Assembly (NCBI RefSeq): GCF_026343295.1
Contig: NZ_JAPELY010000005.1
Coordinates: forward strand, 124,001 to 188,000
From: Streptomyces sp. NBC_00083
GTDB taxonomy: Bacteria > Actinomycetota > Actinomycetes > Streptomycetales > Streptomycetaceae
Direction: 5' to 3'
DNA length: 64,000 nt
Shown here: positions 10,731 to 18,811 of the stretch, in pieces
Layout: each line of letters begins with the position of its first letter
Position numbering within the stretch: the stretch's first letter is position 1
Program-made: the position numbers and the translations under genes
Notes under the pieces: model-generated
The model's database searches: none
Seen by the model: the letters and a program-made list of their open reading frames with translations, nothing else
Told to the model about the DNA's origin: nothing

Positions 10731-10769
10731 GCGAAGGCCCCGCCCGGTTCCTCCGGGCGGGGCCTTCGC
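10731..10769. terminator. Bidirectional hairpin terminator
   Basis: 17-base perfect arms GCGAAGGCCCCGCCCGG / CCGGGCGGGGCCTTCGC with a 5-base loop, between convergent genes. Confidence 0.92.
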
Positions 10770-10795
10770 GCAGGCACTGCTGGGCTCGGCGGGCC

Positions 10796-11302
10796 TCAGG
10801 CGTCGAGGACCTGGCCCTCCCGGCGCACGACGGGCGGCTCGACGCTCCACGGGAAGTTGATCCACTCGTCCGTGCGCTTCCACACGTACTCGCACTTCAC
10901 GAGGGAGTGCGACTTCTCGTAGATGACGGCGCTGCGGACCTCGGCGACGTGCTCGACGCAGAAGTCGTGGACGAGCTTCAGCGTCTTGCCGGTGTCGGCC
11001 ACGTCGTCCGTGATCAGCACCTTCTTGCCGGAGAAGTCGATGACGTTGGGCATGGGCGCGAGCATGACCGGCATTTCGAGCGTGGTGCCGACCCCGGTGT
11101 AGAACTCGACGTTCACCAGGTGGATGTTCTTGCAGTCCAGCGCGTAGGCGAGGCCGCCGGCGACGAAGACGCCGCCGCGCGCGATGGAGACCACGATGTC
11201 GGGCTCGTACCCGTCGTCGGCGATGGTCTGCGCGAGCTCGCGGACGGCGCCGCCGAACTTCTCGTAGGTGAGGTTCTCGCGTACGTCGTTCTGGTCGCTC
11301 AT
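10796..11302 (-). CDS. Phosphoribosyltransferase domain protein (purine PRT-like)
   Basis: Protein of 168 residues starting MSDQNDVRENLTYEKFG. The PRPP-binding signature VLITDDVADTGKTL (near 97-110) is complete, and there is a DIVVSIARGG loop near 35. It belongs to type I phosphoribosyltransferases of the hypoxanthine/xanthine group, which move ribose-5-phosphate from PRPP to a base; the base cannot be fixed from sequence alone. The start at 11302 lies 2 bases after the dcd stop, so it is in a dcd operon and probably serves nucleotide salvage. A longer frame to 11461 only overlaps dcd and is not the start. Confidence 0.85.
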   Translation of the reverse strand: MSDQNDVRENLTYEKFGGAVRELAQTIADDGYEPDIVVSIARGGVFVAGGLAYALDCKNIHLVNVEFYTGVGTTLEMPVMLAPMPNVIDFSGKKVLITDDVADTGKTLKLVHDFCVEHVAEVRSAVIYEKSHSLVKCEYVWKRTDEWINFPWSVEPPVVRREGQVLDA

Positions 11303-11304
11303 GC

Positions 11305-11880
11305 TCACACCTGGGTCCGATGGAAATTGAGGAAGGACCGCGAGGCGGTCGGCCCGCGCTGGCCCTGGTAACGCGATCCGTACCGCTCCGACCCGTACGG
11401 CTCCTCGGCCGACGAACTCAGCCGGAACAGGCACAGCTGCCCGATCTTCATCCCCGGCCACAGCTTGATGGGCAGCGTGGCGACGTTGGAGAGTTCGAGG
11501 GTGACGTGCCCGGAGAAGCCGGGGTCGATGAAGCCGGCGGTGGAGTGCGTGACGAGCCCGAGCCGGCCGAGCGAACTCTTGCCCTCCAGGCGGCTGGCGA
11601 GGTCGTCGGGGAGCGAGATCACCTCGTACGTCGAGGCGAGCACGAACTCACCGGGGTGCAGGATGAACGCCTCGTCCCCGTCGGGCTCCACGAGCCGGGT
11701 GAGGTCGGCCTGCTCGACCGCCGGGTCGATGTGCGGGTAGCGGTGGTTCTCGAACACCCGGAAGAAGCGGTCGAGGCGCACGTCGATGCTGGACGGCTGC
11801 ACCATGGATTCGTCGTAGGGATCGATCCGTACCCGCCCGGAGTCGATCTCGGCCCGGATGTCCTTGTCTGAGAGAAGCAC
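11305..11880 (-). CDS. dcd: dCTP deaminase
   Basis: Protein of 191 residues, full length for the family, beginning MLLSDKDIRAEI. Motifs: QPSSIDVRLD near 28, the nucleotide-binding GKSSLGRLGLVTHSTAGFIDPGFSGHVTLE near 102-131 (with the catalytic Glu), and the C-terminal YQGQRGPTAS. It deaminates dCTP to dUTP, feeding dTTP synthesis. Mycobacterial homologues also hydrolyse the dUTP to dUMP, and that may hold here. It is first in an operon with the phosphoribosyltransferase and near tRNA-Gly, a common Streptomyces arrangement. Confidence 0.97.
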   Translation of the reverse strand: MLLSDKDIRAEIDSGRVRIDPYDESMVQPSSIDVRLDRFFRVFENHRYPHIDPAVEQADLTRLVEPDGDEAFILHPGEFVLASTYEVISLPDDLASRLEGKSSLGRLGLVTHSTAGFIDPGFSGHVTLELSNVATLPIKLWPGMKIGQLCLFRLSSSAEEPYGSERYGSRYQGQRGPTASRSFLNFHRTQV

Positions 11881-11991
11881 GCCCCGAGGATACGCAAGGC
11901 GCGCGGCCCCGCCCCAATCGGACGGGTCCCGCGCGCCTGTACTCCACCGCCGCTCAGCCGCCGCGCGGCCGACGCTCCAGTCCCGGGGGGG

Positions 11992-12177
11992 CTAGCTCCG
12001 CTCCCCCGCCACCGGTACGGCATGCCGCAGCCGCGCGCACCGAGGACACCGGATCAGCCGGCCGGGCCCGATCCGGGCGGCGCCGAGCTGCTGCATCGGA
12101 AACGAATCGGTGGTGAAGACATGCCCTTCGGCGCAGCGGACGACGGTGCGCTCCAACGAGTCCATCAAGTCGCTCAA
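11992..12177 (-). CDS. Small conserved zinc-ribbon-like protein
   Basis: 61 residues from TTG at 12177, or 57 from the ATG at 12165, which gives MDSLERTVVRCAEGHVF. GGAAGG lies 3 bases before the TTG and 15 before the ATG, so the start is uncertain. One CxxxH pair (CAEGH) and one CPRC pair could form a Cys3His zinc site; the rest is short and basic. Function is unknown. It is transcribed toward dcd but separated from it by 111 bases. Confidence 0.65.
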   Translation of the reverse strand: MSDLMDSLERTVVRCAEGHVFTTDSFPMQQLGAARIGPGRLIRCPRCARLRHAVPVAGERS

Positions 12178-12330
12178 GTCCCTTCCCCAACAAGCGTGGA
12201 CGGAGAAAACACCACATTAGGGGATGAACGGGACGCCCGCGCACGCGGCACACCACCCGCGCGAACGCCCTCCACCGTACGCCCCAACTCCCGCCCCCGA
12301 CACGGCGATCCCGGCCCCGGACAGCACGAA

Positions 12331-12356
12331 GGCCCTCGGTGAATCCACCGAGGGCC
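12331..12356. repeat. Perfect inverted repeat upstream of tRNA-Gly
   Basis: GGCCCTCGGTG-AATC-CACCGAGGGCC, 11-base arms with a 4-base loop. It may be a terminator or attenuator; no gene is read directly into it from the left. Confidence 0.6.
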
Positions 12357-12406
12357 GGGCATGGGGTAGAGTGAGCGGCGACCGCTTCCCCATGGGAAAC
12401 GATCAC

Positions 12407-12480
12407 GCGAGTGTAGTTTAATGGTAGAACATAAGCTTCCCAAGCTTAGAGCGCGGGTTCGATTCCCGTCACTCGCTCCA
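12407..12480 (+). tRNA. tRNA-Gly (anticodon CCC)
   Basis: 74 bases with acceptor stem GCGAGTG/CACTCGC, D arm GTTTAATGGTAGAAC, anticodon stem TAAGC/GCTTA with loop TTCCCAA (anticodon CCC, codon GGG), T arm GCGGG-TTCGATT-CCCGT, and encoded 3' TCCA. All stems pair. A possible -10 (TAGAGT) lies about 35 bases upstream. Confidence 0.97.
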
Positions 12481-12486
12481 TTGCTT

Positions 12487-12511
12487 AGCCCCAGGTCGAC
12501 GACCTGGGGCT
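12487..12511. terminator. Hairpin terminator after tRNA-Gly
   Basis: AGCCCCAGGTC-GAC-GACCTGGGGCT followed by TTGTTTGTTG. It serves the tRNA on the plus strand and probably the convergent deacetylase gene as well. Confidence 0.9.
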
Positions 12512-12521
12512 TGTTTGTTGT

Positions 12522-13349
12522 CTAGACCACTTTGGGATGCGTGTCCGGGGTCGTGAAGTGGTGGCCCGCGTCCAGGAGTTGGGGGATGACCGTGTGCAGG
12601 GCGTGGACCGTCTGGGAGCGGTCGCCGAGGCCTTGGTGCTCGGGGACGGCGTGGAGGCTCAGGGCGCCGTCGTGGTTGAGGATGATCGATCCGGTGCGGG
12701 CGGCCCCGAGGGTGCGCTTCACGACCGTGCCGGTGCCGGGGTTGGACCAGTCCTCGGGGTCGACGGACCAGGAGATCGCCCGCATCCCGAGTTCTCCGCA
12801 GACCTGGAGCGCGGCGGGGGCGAAGTGACCGCCGGGGGCGCGGAAGAGGACCGGCGCTCCGGCCCGGCCGACGCGGGCGATGACCTCGTTGGTCCTCTCG
12901 ATCTGGTCCCGCACCTCGGCCGCGGGCAGGGCGGTGAGGATCGGATGGGACCAGGTGTGGTTGCCCAGCACATGTCCGAGGTCGACCACCTGGCGCACGG
13001 TGTCGGGGTACTTGGCGACGTTGGCACCGAGCATGAAGAACGTCGCTCGCACCCGGTGGCGGGTGAGCACGGCCAGGACCCGCGGGGTGTAGATCGGGCT
13101 GGGGCCGTCGTCGAAGGTGAGGGCGAGGGCCATGGGACCGCCCGCCACCGTCCGCTCCACCACGGCCCGTGTGCCACCGGGTGCGGACCGCGTCCGCGCG
13201 GGGCGCGGGTCATCGCCGGCCACCGGCCCGCGCGGGGCGCCTGCGGCACCGGCGGCTCGGGCGAGGGGCGGCACGCACAGGGACAGCACGCCTGCCCCGC
13301 CCGCGGCGAAGAGCGCACGTCGCGCGAGGATGCCTCGGTCCTGGGTCAC
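12522..13349 (-). CDS. Secreted polysaccharide deacetylase (CE4 family)
   Basis: Protein of 275 residues from GTG at 13349. The N-terminus RGILARRALFAAGGAGVLSL looks like a signal sequence with a twin arginine; Sec or Tat route is uncertain. The NodB/CE4 domain has motif 1 TFDDGP (Asp80, Asp81), motif 2 LGNHTWSHP (His-x3-His near 121), motif 3 FRAPGG and a C-terminal ILNHDG. These residues bind Zn and catalyse N-deacetylation of chitin-like or peptidoglycan sugars. The frame remains open far upstream over a repeat block and antisense to the next genes, but family homology ends at this GTG. Confidence 0.85.
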   Translation of the reverse strand: MTQDRGILARRALFAAGGAGVLSLCVPPLARAAGAAGAPRGPVAGDDPRPARTRSAPGGTRAVVERTVAGGPMALALTFDDGPSPIYTPRVLAVLTRHRVRATFFMLGANVAKYPDTVRQVVDLGHVLGNHTWSHPILTALPAAEVRDQIERTNEVIARVGRAGAPVLFRAPGGHFAPAALQVCGELGMRAISWSVDPEDWSNPGTGTVVKRTLGAARTGSIILNHDGALSLHAVPEHQGLGDRSQTVHALHTVIPQLLDAGHHFTTPDTHPKVV

Positions 13350-13374
13350 CGCCCCAGCCTCGCCCGCGCCGGAC

Positions 13375-13650
13375 GACGAGGCCAGCACCACCAGCCCGCC
13401 GCGCCGTACCCCTCCCCGCCGACGAGGCCAGCACCACCAGCCCGCCGCGCCGCGCCCCAATCCCGAGGAGCCCAGGACCGCCAGCCCGCCGCGCCGTACC
13501 CCGCCTCGCCGAGGAGCCCAGGACCATTGGGCCGCCGCGCCGCGCAGACGACGAGGCCGGGACCATGGGGCCGCCGTGCCGCGCCCCCGCCCCCGCCCCC
13601 GCCCCCGCAAACGACAAGGCCAGCACCACCAGCCCGCCCCGCCCCGCGCA
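13375..13650. repeat. Six degenerate tandem repeats of about 46 bp between divergent genes
   Basis: Units begin with GACGAGGCC or GAGGAGCCC at about 13375, 13421, 13465, 13511, 13550 and 13613, spaced 46, 44, 46, 39 and 63 bases. Each continues with an AGxACCxxxxGCCCGCCGCGCCG core. Unit five carries an added run of CCCCCG. The block fills most of the 408-base gap between the deacetylase (minus) and the HTH regulator (plus) and contains no supported gene. Confidence 0.8.
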
Positions 13651-13757
13651 CACGAGAACCCAGAACCGGAGTCGACCGGGCTGCACAGGGCCCCGCCCGG
13701 ATCTAGCCTGGAAGGGTTGGAGATCCCGAGCGGCCCCGGCGAAACTGGCGTACGCAC

Positions 13758-15179
13758 ATGGCGCAGCACCCTCTCGCGACACTTCGGACGTCCGTCGGCC
13801 TCACGCACGCCGCGTACGCGCGGCTCGTCGCGGACACGCATGAGGCCCTCGGGTTCGGGGTGATCGTGGCCCGGCGGGAGAAGGTCTCGCGCTGGGAGTC
13901 CGGCCGGACCGTGCCGTCGCCGAGCGCGCAGATCGCGATCGCCCACATCCACGGCGTACCCGAAGCGGACGTGGTGCGGCTCGGGTGGCCGGGGTGGCTG
14001 ACGGAGGCCGCCGCGGCGGGCTCGCCCAACGAGGAACCGTGGTCCGCCCAGTACGCCGTCGAGGCCGCACGGGACGCGGCCGACGCGGCGGACCGGCCGG
14101 AGAGCGCCTTCCCCCTCGCGCTCGCGTCCAGCGGCGGCATGCTGCTGGGCCAGGTCAAGGCGGCTCTGGCCGCCCTGGAGCAGCCACGGCCGGTGCCCGC
14201 GCGGGCGGGCCGCCCGGTGCGGCCCGCGACACTGCACTGGGTCGAGGTGCGCCTGCGCGCGCTGGAACGCCAGGAGGCGGGCTCCGCTTCCACACCGGGC
14301 GCGCTGTTCCACGCCGCCCGCGCCGAGCACCGGCTCGTCGCGGGGCTGCTCACCGGCGCGGGCCACGACCGGCGGACCGGGGCGCGGCTGCTCTACCTCG
14401 CCGCCCGCACCGCCCGGCTGTGTGCCTGCCTCAGCACGTGCCTGGGCGACTTCGCCACCGCCGAGCGCTACAGCCTGGCCGCGCTGCGCGCCGCGACCGC
14501 CGTGGGGGCACGCCACCAGAGCATCGTGTGCCTGGCCGACCTCGCCGGTCTGCATGCCGCGGTGGGCGCTCCGAAGGACGCCCTGTGCGTGCTCGGGGGC
14601 GCGCGGACCGCCGCACCCCGCCTCCCGCCGCGCCTCGCCGCGCTCCTGGACACCTGGGAGGCGCTGGCCCTGGTCCGTTCCGGAGAGATCCTGGCGGGCC
14701 TGCGGGCCCTGGACCGGGCCGGGAGCACCCTGAGCGCCGACCGGACGCGGCCGGCCAGCGCCGACGGCCTGCCCGACCGTGACCTCGACGCCATGCGCCT
14801 GACCCTGTGTGCGGGGCTGTCCTCGCTTCACCAGGGCCGGCCCCGCGCGGCGCTGAGCCGCCTCGTACCGCTGACCGACCCCGAGGCCGCGACCGGTCCG
14901 GACGGGCCGCGCCCTTCGCCCTTCACCGCGGGGGTCCTGCTCTACACCGTGGACGCCCAACTCGCCCTCGGCGAGCTCGACTTGGCCACGCGCAGCGTCC
15001 AGCAGGCCGCGGCCCTGGCCGGCGGGCTGCCCGCCGCCCTGGCCGGTGAGTACCGCCGGCGCTTCGCCCCCCACCACGACGAGCGCCTCGTCCGCGACCT
15101 CCACGACCTGCTCGGGGGCCGTCCCGAGCAGGCCGGCGGCCGTCCCGAGCACACCCGCGCGCCCGGCACCACGACATGA
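13758..15179 (+). CDS. HTH (Xre-like) transcriptional regulator with TPR-like C-terminal region
   Basis: 473 residues. The first 75 form a helix-turn-helix region with REKVSRWESGRTVPSPSAQIAIAHIHGV, as in Xre-type Streptomyces regulators. The rest is Ala/Leu-rich helical sequence with tetratricopeptide-like pairs such as LGDFATAERYSLAALRAA, GAPKDALCVLGGAR and LGELDLATRSVQQAAALA. Such proteins bind DNA and sense ligands or partners through the helical array; several regulate development or antibiotic production, but the target here is unknown. The ATG at 13758 lacks a strong ribosome site, suggesting leaderless translation or a slightly different start. Confidence 0.8.
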   Translation: MAQHPLATLRTSVGLTHAAYARLVADTHEALGFGVIVARREKVSRWESGRTVPSPSAQIAIAHIHGVPEADVVRLGWPGWLTEAAAAGSPNEEPWSAQYAVEAARDAADAADRPESAFPLALASSGGMLLGQVKAALAALEQPRPVPARAGRPVRPATLHWVEVRLRALERQEAGSASTPGALFHAARAEHRLVAGLLTGAGHDRRTGARLLYLAARTARLCACLSTCLGDFATAERYSLAALRAATAVGARHQSIVCLADLAGLHAAVGAPKDALCVLGGARTAAPRLPPRLAALLDTWEALALVRSGEILAGLRALDRAGSTLSADRTRPASADGLPDRDLDAMRLTLCAGLSSLHQGRPRAALSRLVPLTDPEAATGPDGPRPSPFTAGVLLYTVDAQLALGELDLATRSVQQAAALAGGLPAALAGEYRRRFAPHHDERLVRDLHDLLGGRPEQAGGRPEHTRAPGTTT

Positions 15180-15432
15180 GCGCGACGACGTGAGCGCGAC
15201 GACCGCCGCAGTGTAGGCGGGCCGTCCGACCGCCGCCCCACCACGAGGCACCCGAGGCACAGCCCGCTGGCGTGCGACGGCCGCGCCCCGGTCTGCTGTA
15301 CGGGACAACTGCCCGGGGCCACCAGCGATGCCCTCGGTCGCCGGCCCGAAGGGCGGCGGGCGCGAGCCGACGCCCCCGCGGCCCTCGGACACGGCGCCGC
15401 GCGGCACGACGAGGTGGGACGAGGACGCCGTA

Positions 15433-16101
15433 ATGCCAGTACTGGCTTGCCCCGCGCTGCGGGTCATGGTCGTGGACGACGAGGAACTGCTGCGGTCAGG
15501 TGTGGCGCAGATCCTCTCCGTCGCACCCGACCTGCGGGTGACGGCCGCCTGTCGCGGCGGCGAGGCGGTCGACGTGGCCCGCGAGCAGCGGCCCGACGTG
15601 GTGCTGCTGGACGTGCGGATGCCCGATGCGGACGGGCTCGCGGTGCTGCGGGAGCTGCGGGCCCTGCCGCACCCGCCCCAGGTCGCGATGCTCACCACGT
15701 TCGACACCGACGAGTACCTCGGGGAGGCGCTGCGCCTGGGCGCCGCCGGTTTCCTCCTGAAGGACACCAGCCCGGCCGACCTGATCAGCGCGGTGCGCGC
15801 CCTGGGCACGGGCAGCGGATGCCTGTCGGTGCCGATGGTGCGGCGCCTGCGCCGGCAGGGCATCGCCGATCCGGCGGGCCCGGTACTGGCGATGCTCTCG
15901 CCGCGCGAGCACGAGGTTCTGATCCTGCTGGCGGACGGTCTCACCAACGCCGACATCTCGGCCCGCCTCCATGTGAGCGTCGGGACGGTGAAGGACCATG
16001 TCAGCTCCCTGCTGACGAAGCTGCACGTCGACAACCGGGTCCAGGCCGCGGTGCTGGCCACCCGGGCTCGCCTCGTGACGCCACCCGCCCCGGCCCCGTG
16101 A
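15433..16101 (+). CDS. Response regulator, NarL/LuxR family
   Basis: 222 residues from the ATG at 15433, preceded by GAGGA at 10 bases. The receiver domain has DD at 15-16, phospho-acceptor Asp60 in VVLLDVRMPD, and Lys110 in GFLLKDTS. The C-terminal LuxR-type helix-turn-helix (LSPREHEVLILLADGLTNADISARLHVSVGTVKDHVSSLLTKL) is complete. Its stop overlaps the start of the histidine kinase, so the two form a cognate pair. It is followed by the ATP-grasp operon and may regulate it. Confidence 0.93.
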   Translation: MPVLACPALRVMVVDDEELLRSGVAQILSVAPDLRVTAACRGGEAVDVAREQRPDVVLLDVRMPDADGLAVLRELRALPHPPQVAMLTTFDTDEYLGEALRLGAAGFLLKDTSPADLISAVRALGTGSGCLSVPMVRRLRRQGIADPAGPVLAMLSPREHEVLILLADGLTNADISARLHVSVGTVKDHVSSLLTKLHVDNRVQAAVLATRARLVTPPAPAP

Positions 16102-17294
16102 GCACCACTGTCCACGGGGACGGTCCGTGGTGGGACCGCCTGTTCTTCGCCCCCCGCACGACGGTGTCGCGCTGGACGGGGAACCTCGTCCTCGCGGGCG
16201 TGGGTCTTGCCGACTGCTGGACGGAGCTGGCGCGGGGGCCCTGGTGGCGTCAGGCGGCGGTGCTGGTGGCGACGAGCGCGCTCTGGTCGCGTCGCCGTCG
16301 TCCCGTGGTGGCGTTCGTGCTCACCACTCCGGCGCTCCTCACCGCCCACGCTCTCGCCCTGAGCGCCCTCGCCCTGTGTGCCCTGGCCCGCCGGCGCCCT
16401 CCCCACGGCGTCACCCTCGCGGCCACCGCGACCGTGGCGGTGGGAGACCTGCTGTGCTGGCGGCCCTGCCGGGTGTGGGAGGGCGTCGCCCTCACCGGGG
16501 TGGGTCCGCTCGACGTCGCCCAGCACATGACGTACGCCGTACTGATCAGCAGCGCTCCCGCCGTGGTGGGCCTGCACTACCGGGCCCGGGTCGAACTGGC
16601 CCGCCACTTGGGCGAGTTGACGGCGCTTCGCCGGCAGGAGCGGCACCTGCACGCCCAGCGGGCGGTCGGCGAGGAACGGGCCCGCATCGGGCGGGAGATG
16701 CACGACGTGGTCTCCCACAAGGCGGGGCTGATCGCCGTCCAGGCGGGTGCGCTCTCGGTGACCGCCGCCGACCCCGAGACGCGCCGGACCGCCGAAACGC
16801 TGCGGCAGCTGGCCGTCGCCACCCTCGAAGAACTCCGCACGATCCTCCTGGTGCTGCGCGGCGACGGACCCCACGCGCGGGCGCAGGCCCCCGCGCCGGA
16901 GATCGCCGACCTGGCCCCGCTCGTCGCCCGGAGCGGGGTCGACGCCCGCCTGCACGTCTCCCCCGCCGTCACGGCCCGCTCCCTGCCGGGCACGTACCGG
17001 CGGACCGTGTACCGGACCGCCCAGGAAGGCCTGACCAACGTACGCAAGCACGCGCCCGGCACGACCGCCTCGGTGAGCGTCACCCTCAGCGCCGACGGCA
17101 CGCTCCTGCTCACCACGGTCCACAACACACCCCCGCCGACCCCGGCACAGCAGGCGCCGCCGGTACCCGGCAGTGGACACGGCTTCATCGGCCTGCGCGA
17201 ACGGGCGGCCCTGTCGGGCGGCACGCTCACGGCCGGCCCCTCCCCCGACGGGGGCTTCGCCGTGGCCCTCTCCCTGCCCCTCCGGCCGGGGTGA
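16098..17294 (+). CDS. Sensor histidine kinase, NarL-partner (HisKA_3) type
   Basis: 398 residues from GTG at 16098, overlapping the regulator stop by four bases (GTGA). Four to five N-terminal membrane helices (about 25-165) are followed by a dimerization helix with REMHDVVSHKAGLI, phospho-acceptor His202, and a HATPase domain with the N box EGLTNVRKHA and a GHGFIGLRERA glycine loop. The short extracytoplasmic loops suggest sensing within the membrane. It should phosphorylate the preceding regulator. Confidence 0.92.
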   Translation: MSTTVHGDGPWWDRLFFAPRTTVSRWTGNLVLAGVGLADCWTELARGPWWRQAAVLVATSALWSRRRRPVVAFVLTTPALLTAHALALSALALCALARRRPPHGVTLAATATVAVGDLLCWRPCRVWEGVALTGVGPLDVAQHMTYAVLISSAPAVVGLHYRARVELARHLGELTALRRQERHLHAQRAVGEERARIGREMHDVVSHKAGLIAVQAGALSVTAADPETRRTAETLRQLAVATLEELRTILLVLRGDGPHARAQAPAPEIADLAPLVARSGVDARLHVSPAVTARSLPGTYRRTVYRTAQEGLTNVRKHAPGTTASVSVTLSADGTLLLTTVHNTPPPTPAQQAPPVPGSGHGFIGLRERAALSGGTLTAGPSPDGGFAVALSLPLRPG

Positions 17295-17569
17295 GGGCCG
17301 GCCACCGACGGCTGCCCGGTGCGCCCACGACGGTGGCCGGGTGACGGCCCGTTCCCGCCACCCGGGGGGTACCGCCGGACGTCACGGGCGCGCGACGATG
17401 ACGGTCATGTGTGGGGCCCCCGAGCACCACACTTCTCTCGCCGCGCACCGGACTTCCGCATGCGGCGTGGTGGCGTACCGCCCCCGAGATTCACCGTCGA
17501 GCCGGGCCGAGCAGGGCCGCTCCCTGCGCCGGGGCTCGGCTTTCCTTCCTTCGAGGACTACGAAAAACC

Positions 17570-18811
17570 GTGACCAAGGTATTTGCCGTGATGGGGTACA
17601 ACAACACCCGTCTCGCAGACGTGAAGAAACTTGAGACCTACGCGAGGGAGCTCCACGGAGCCGAACTCGTCCTGTGCAAGGACGGAATCACGGCCACCGA
17701 CCGGGAGACCGTCCGCCACTGCCTGGACAACGACCTCGCGGCCACCGAGGAGAACATCGACTCCATCATCGCCCATCTCGGCTCCCATGCACTGGAGTTG
17801 GTGGGCGTGCTGCCGTTCTCCGACCACGGGGTCCCGGCCGGGGCGCTGCTCGCGAGCCGTCTCGGACTCCCCGGCGCCGACCCCGCCGCCGCGGCCTGCG
17901 CCGCCGACAAGCACCTCTACCGGGCACGCGAGGCGCGGCACGACACGCTGCCGGGGCACCACCGGACCATCCGCGCCCGCGAGATCCACACCGCCGACGA
18001 CGCCGTGGCGTTCTGGCACGAGGTGGCGCCCCGGCGGATCTTCCTCAAGCCGAAGGGCGAGGGGAACAGCCGCGGCTGCACGCGCGTCGAGGACGAGGCC
18101 CACATCGGATCGGCCTTCGCCGGGCTGAGCCCCTACCTGGCGGGCGGGGTGATGGCCGAGGAGTGTGTCGACGGCGCACGCGAATACAGCGTCGACCATG
18201 TGGCCGGGTTCTCCTGGCTCACGGAGAAGACGACCACCACGGGCGCCTACCGTGCCGAGATCGAGCAGGTCGTCCCGGCCCCGCTCGCCCCGCCCACCGC
18301 CGGGGCCGTACGCCGCAGCGGGTACGCCGCCGCCGAGATCTGCGGCTACGCGGGGAGCGCGTTCCACAACGAGGTGTTCCTCCTGGCCGGGGACCGGGGG
18401 ACCGCCGTGGTCGAGCCCAACCTGCGGCCGGCCGGCATGCGGATCTGGGACCTCGCGGCGCTCGCCTTCGACTTCGACCCCTGGACGGCATGGCTGGACC
18501 ACAGCCGCTCGGGGACCGCGCTCCCGGCGCCGCCCCGGCAGCGCGGCTACGCGGGCATCCGCATGCTGCGACCGCGCGCGGACGGCTTCCTCGCGTCCCT
18601 GCCGCAGGTCGCCGACGTCCACGAGCGCTTCCCCGGCCTGCACGAGGTCGTGTTCACCAAAGCGGTCGGAGACCCGGTGAGCACACGCGTCGAGAACAAC
18701 GCCGACTTCGTCGGCCACGTCATCTGCGCCGCCCCGACCCATCAGGAGACACGGGCGCTGCTCCTCGCCTGCACGCGGGCGATCGAGGAGTCGACGGAGG
18801 TCACCGCATGA
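17570..18811 (+). CDS. ATP-grasp ligase of unknown substrate
   Basis: 413 residues from GTG at 17570 (GAGGA 12 bases upstream). ATP-grasp signatures: FLKPKGEGNSRGC near 160 (nucleotide and Mg site), AEECVDGAREYSVDHV near 200, and VVEPNLRPAGMRIWDL near 283 (metal-binding ExN motif). The family joins a carboxylate to an amine or thiol through an acyl phosphate. It is not biotin carboxylase, PurK or D-Ala ligase by its N-terminus (MGYNNTRLADVKKLETYARELHG). It is the first gene of a three-gene overlapping operon with a flavoprotein and an exporter. An amino-acid or dipeptide ligase is inferred. Confidence 0.85.
   Translation: MTKVFAVMGYNNTRLADVKKLETYARELHGAELVLCKDGITATDRETVRHCLDNDLAATEENIDSIIAHLGSHALELVGVLPFSDHGVPAGALLASRLGLPGADPAAAACAADKHLYRAREARHDTLPGHHRTIRAREIHTADDAVAFWHEVAPRRIFLKPKGEGNSRGCTRVEDEAHIGSAFAGLSPYLAGGVMAEECVDGAREYSVDHVAGFSWLTEKTTTTGAYRAEIEQVVPAPLAPPTAGAVRRSGYAAAEICGYAGSAFHNEVFLLAGDRGTAVVEPNLRPAGMRIWDLAALAFDFDPWTAWLDHSRSGTALPAPPRQRGYAGIRMLRPRADGFLASLPQVADVHERFPGLHEVVFTKAVGDPVSTRVENNADFVGHVICAAPTHQETRALLLACTRAIEESTEVTA

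Noticed and set aside
12407..12480. tRNA-Gly as an integration site of a mobile element
   Set aside because: No integrase, no second copy of the tRNA 3' end and no element-like genes were seen on either side.
13375..13650. Repeat block considered as a CRISPR array
   Set aside because: Units are degenerate and near head-to-tail with no uniform spacers, and no cas genes are near.
12522..17180. Continuous minus-strand open frame of about 1550 codons
   Set aside because: Only the first-transcribed-last 275 codons show family homology; the rest is antisense to the HTH regulator and two-component genes and has biased, low-complexity composition.
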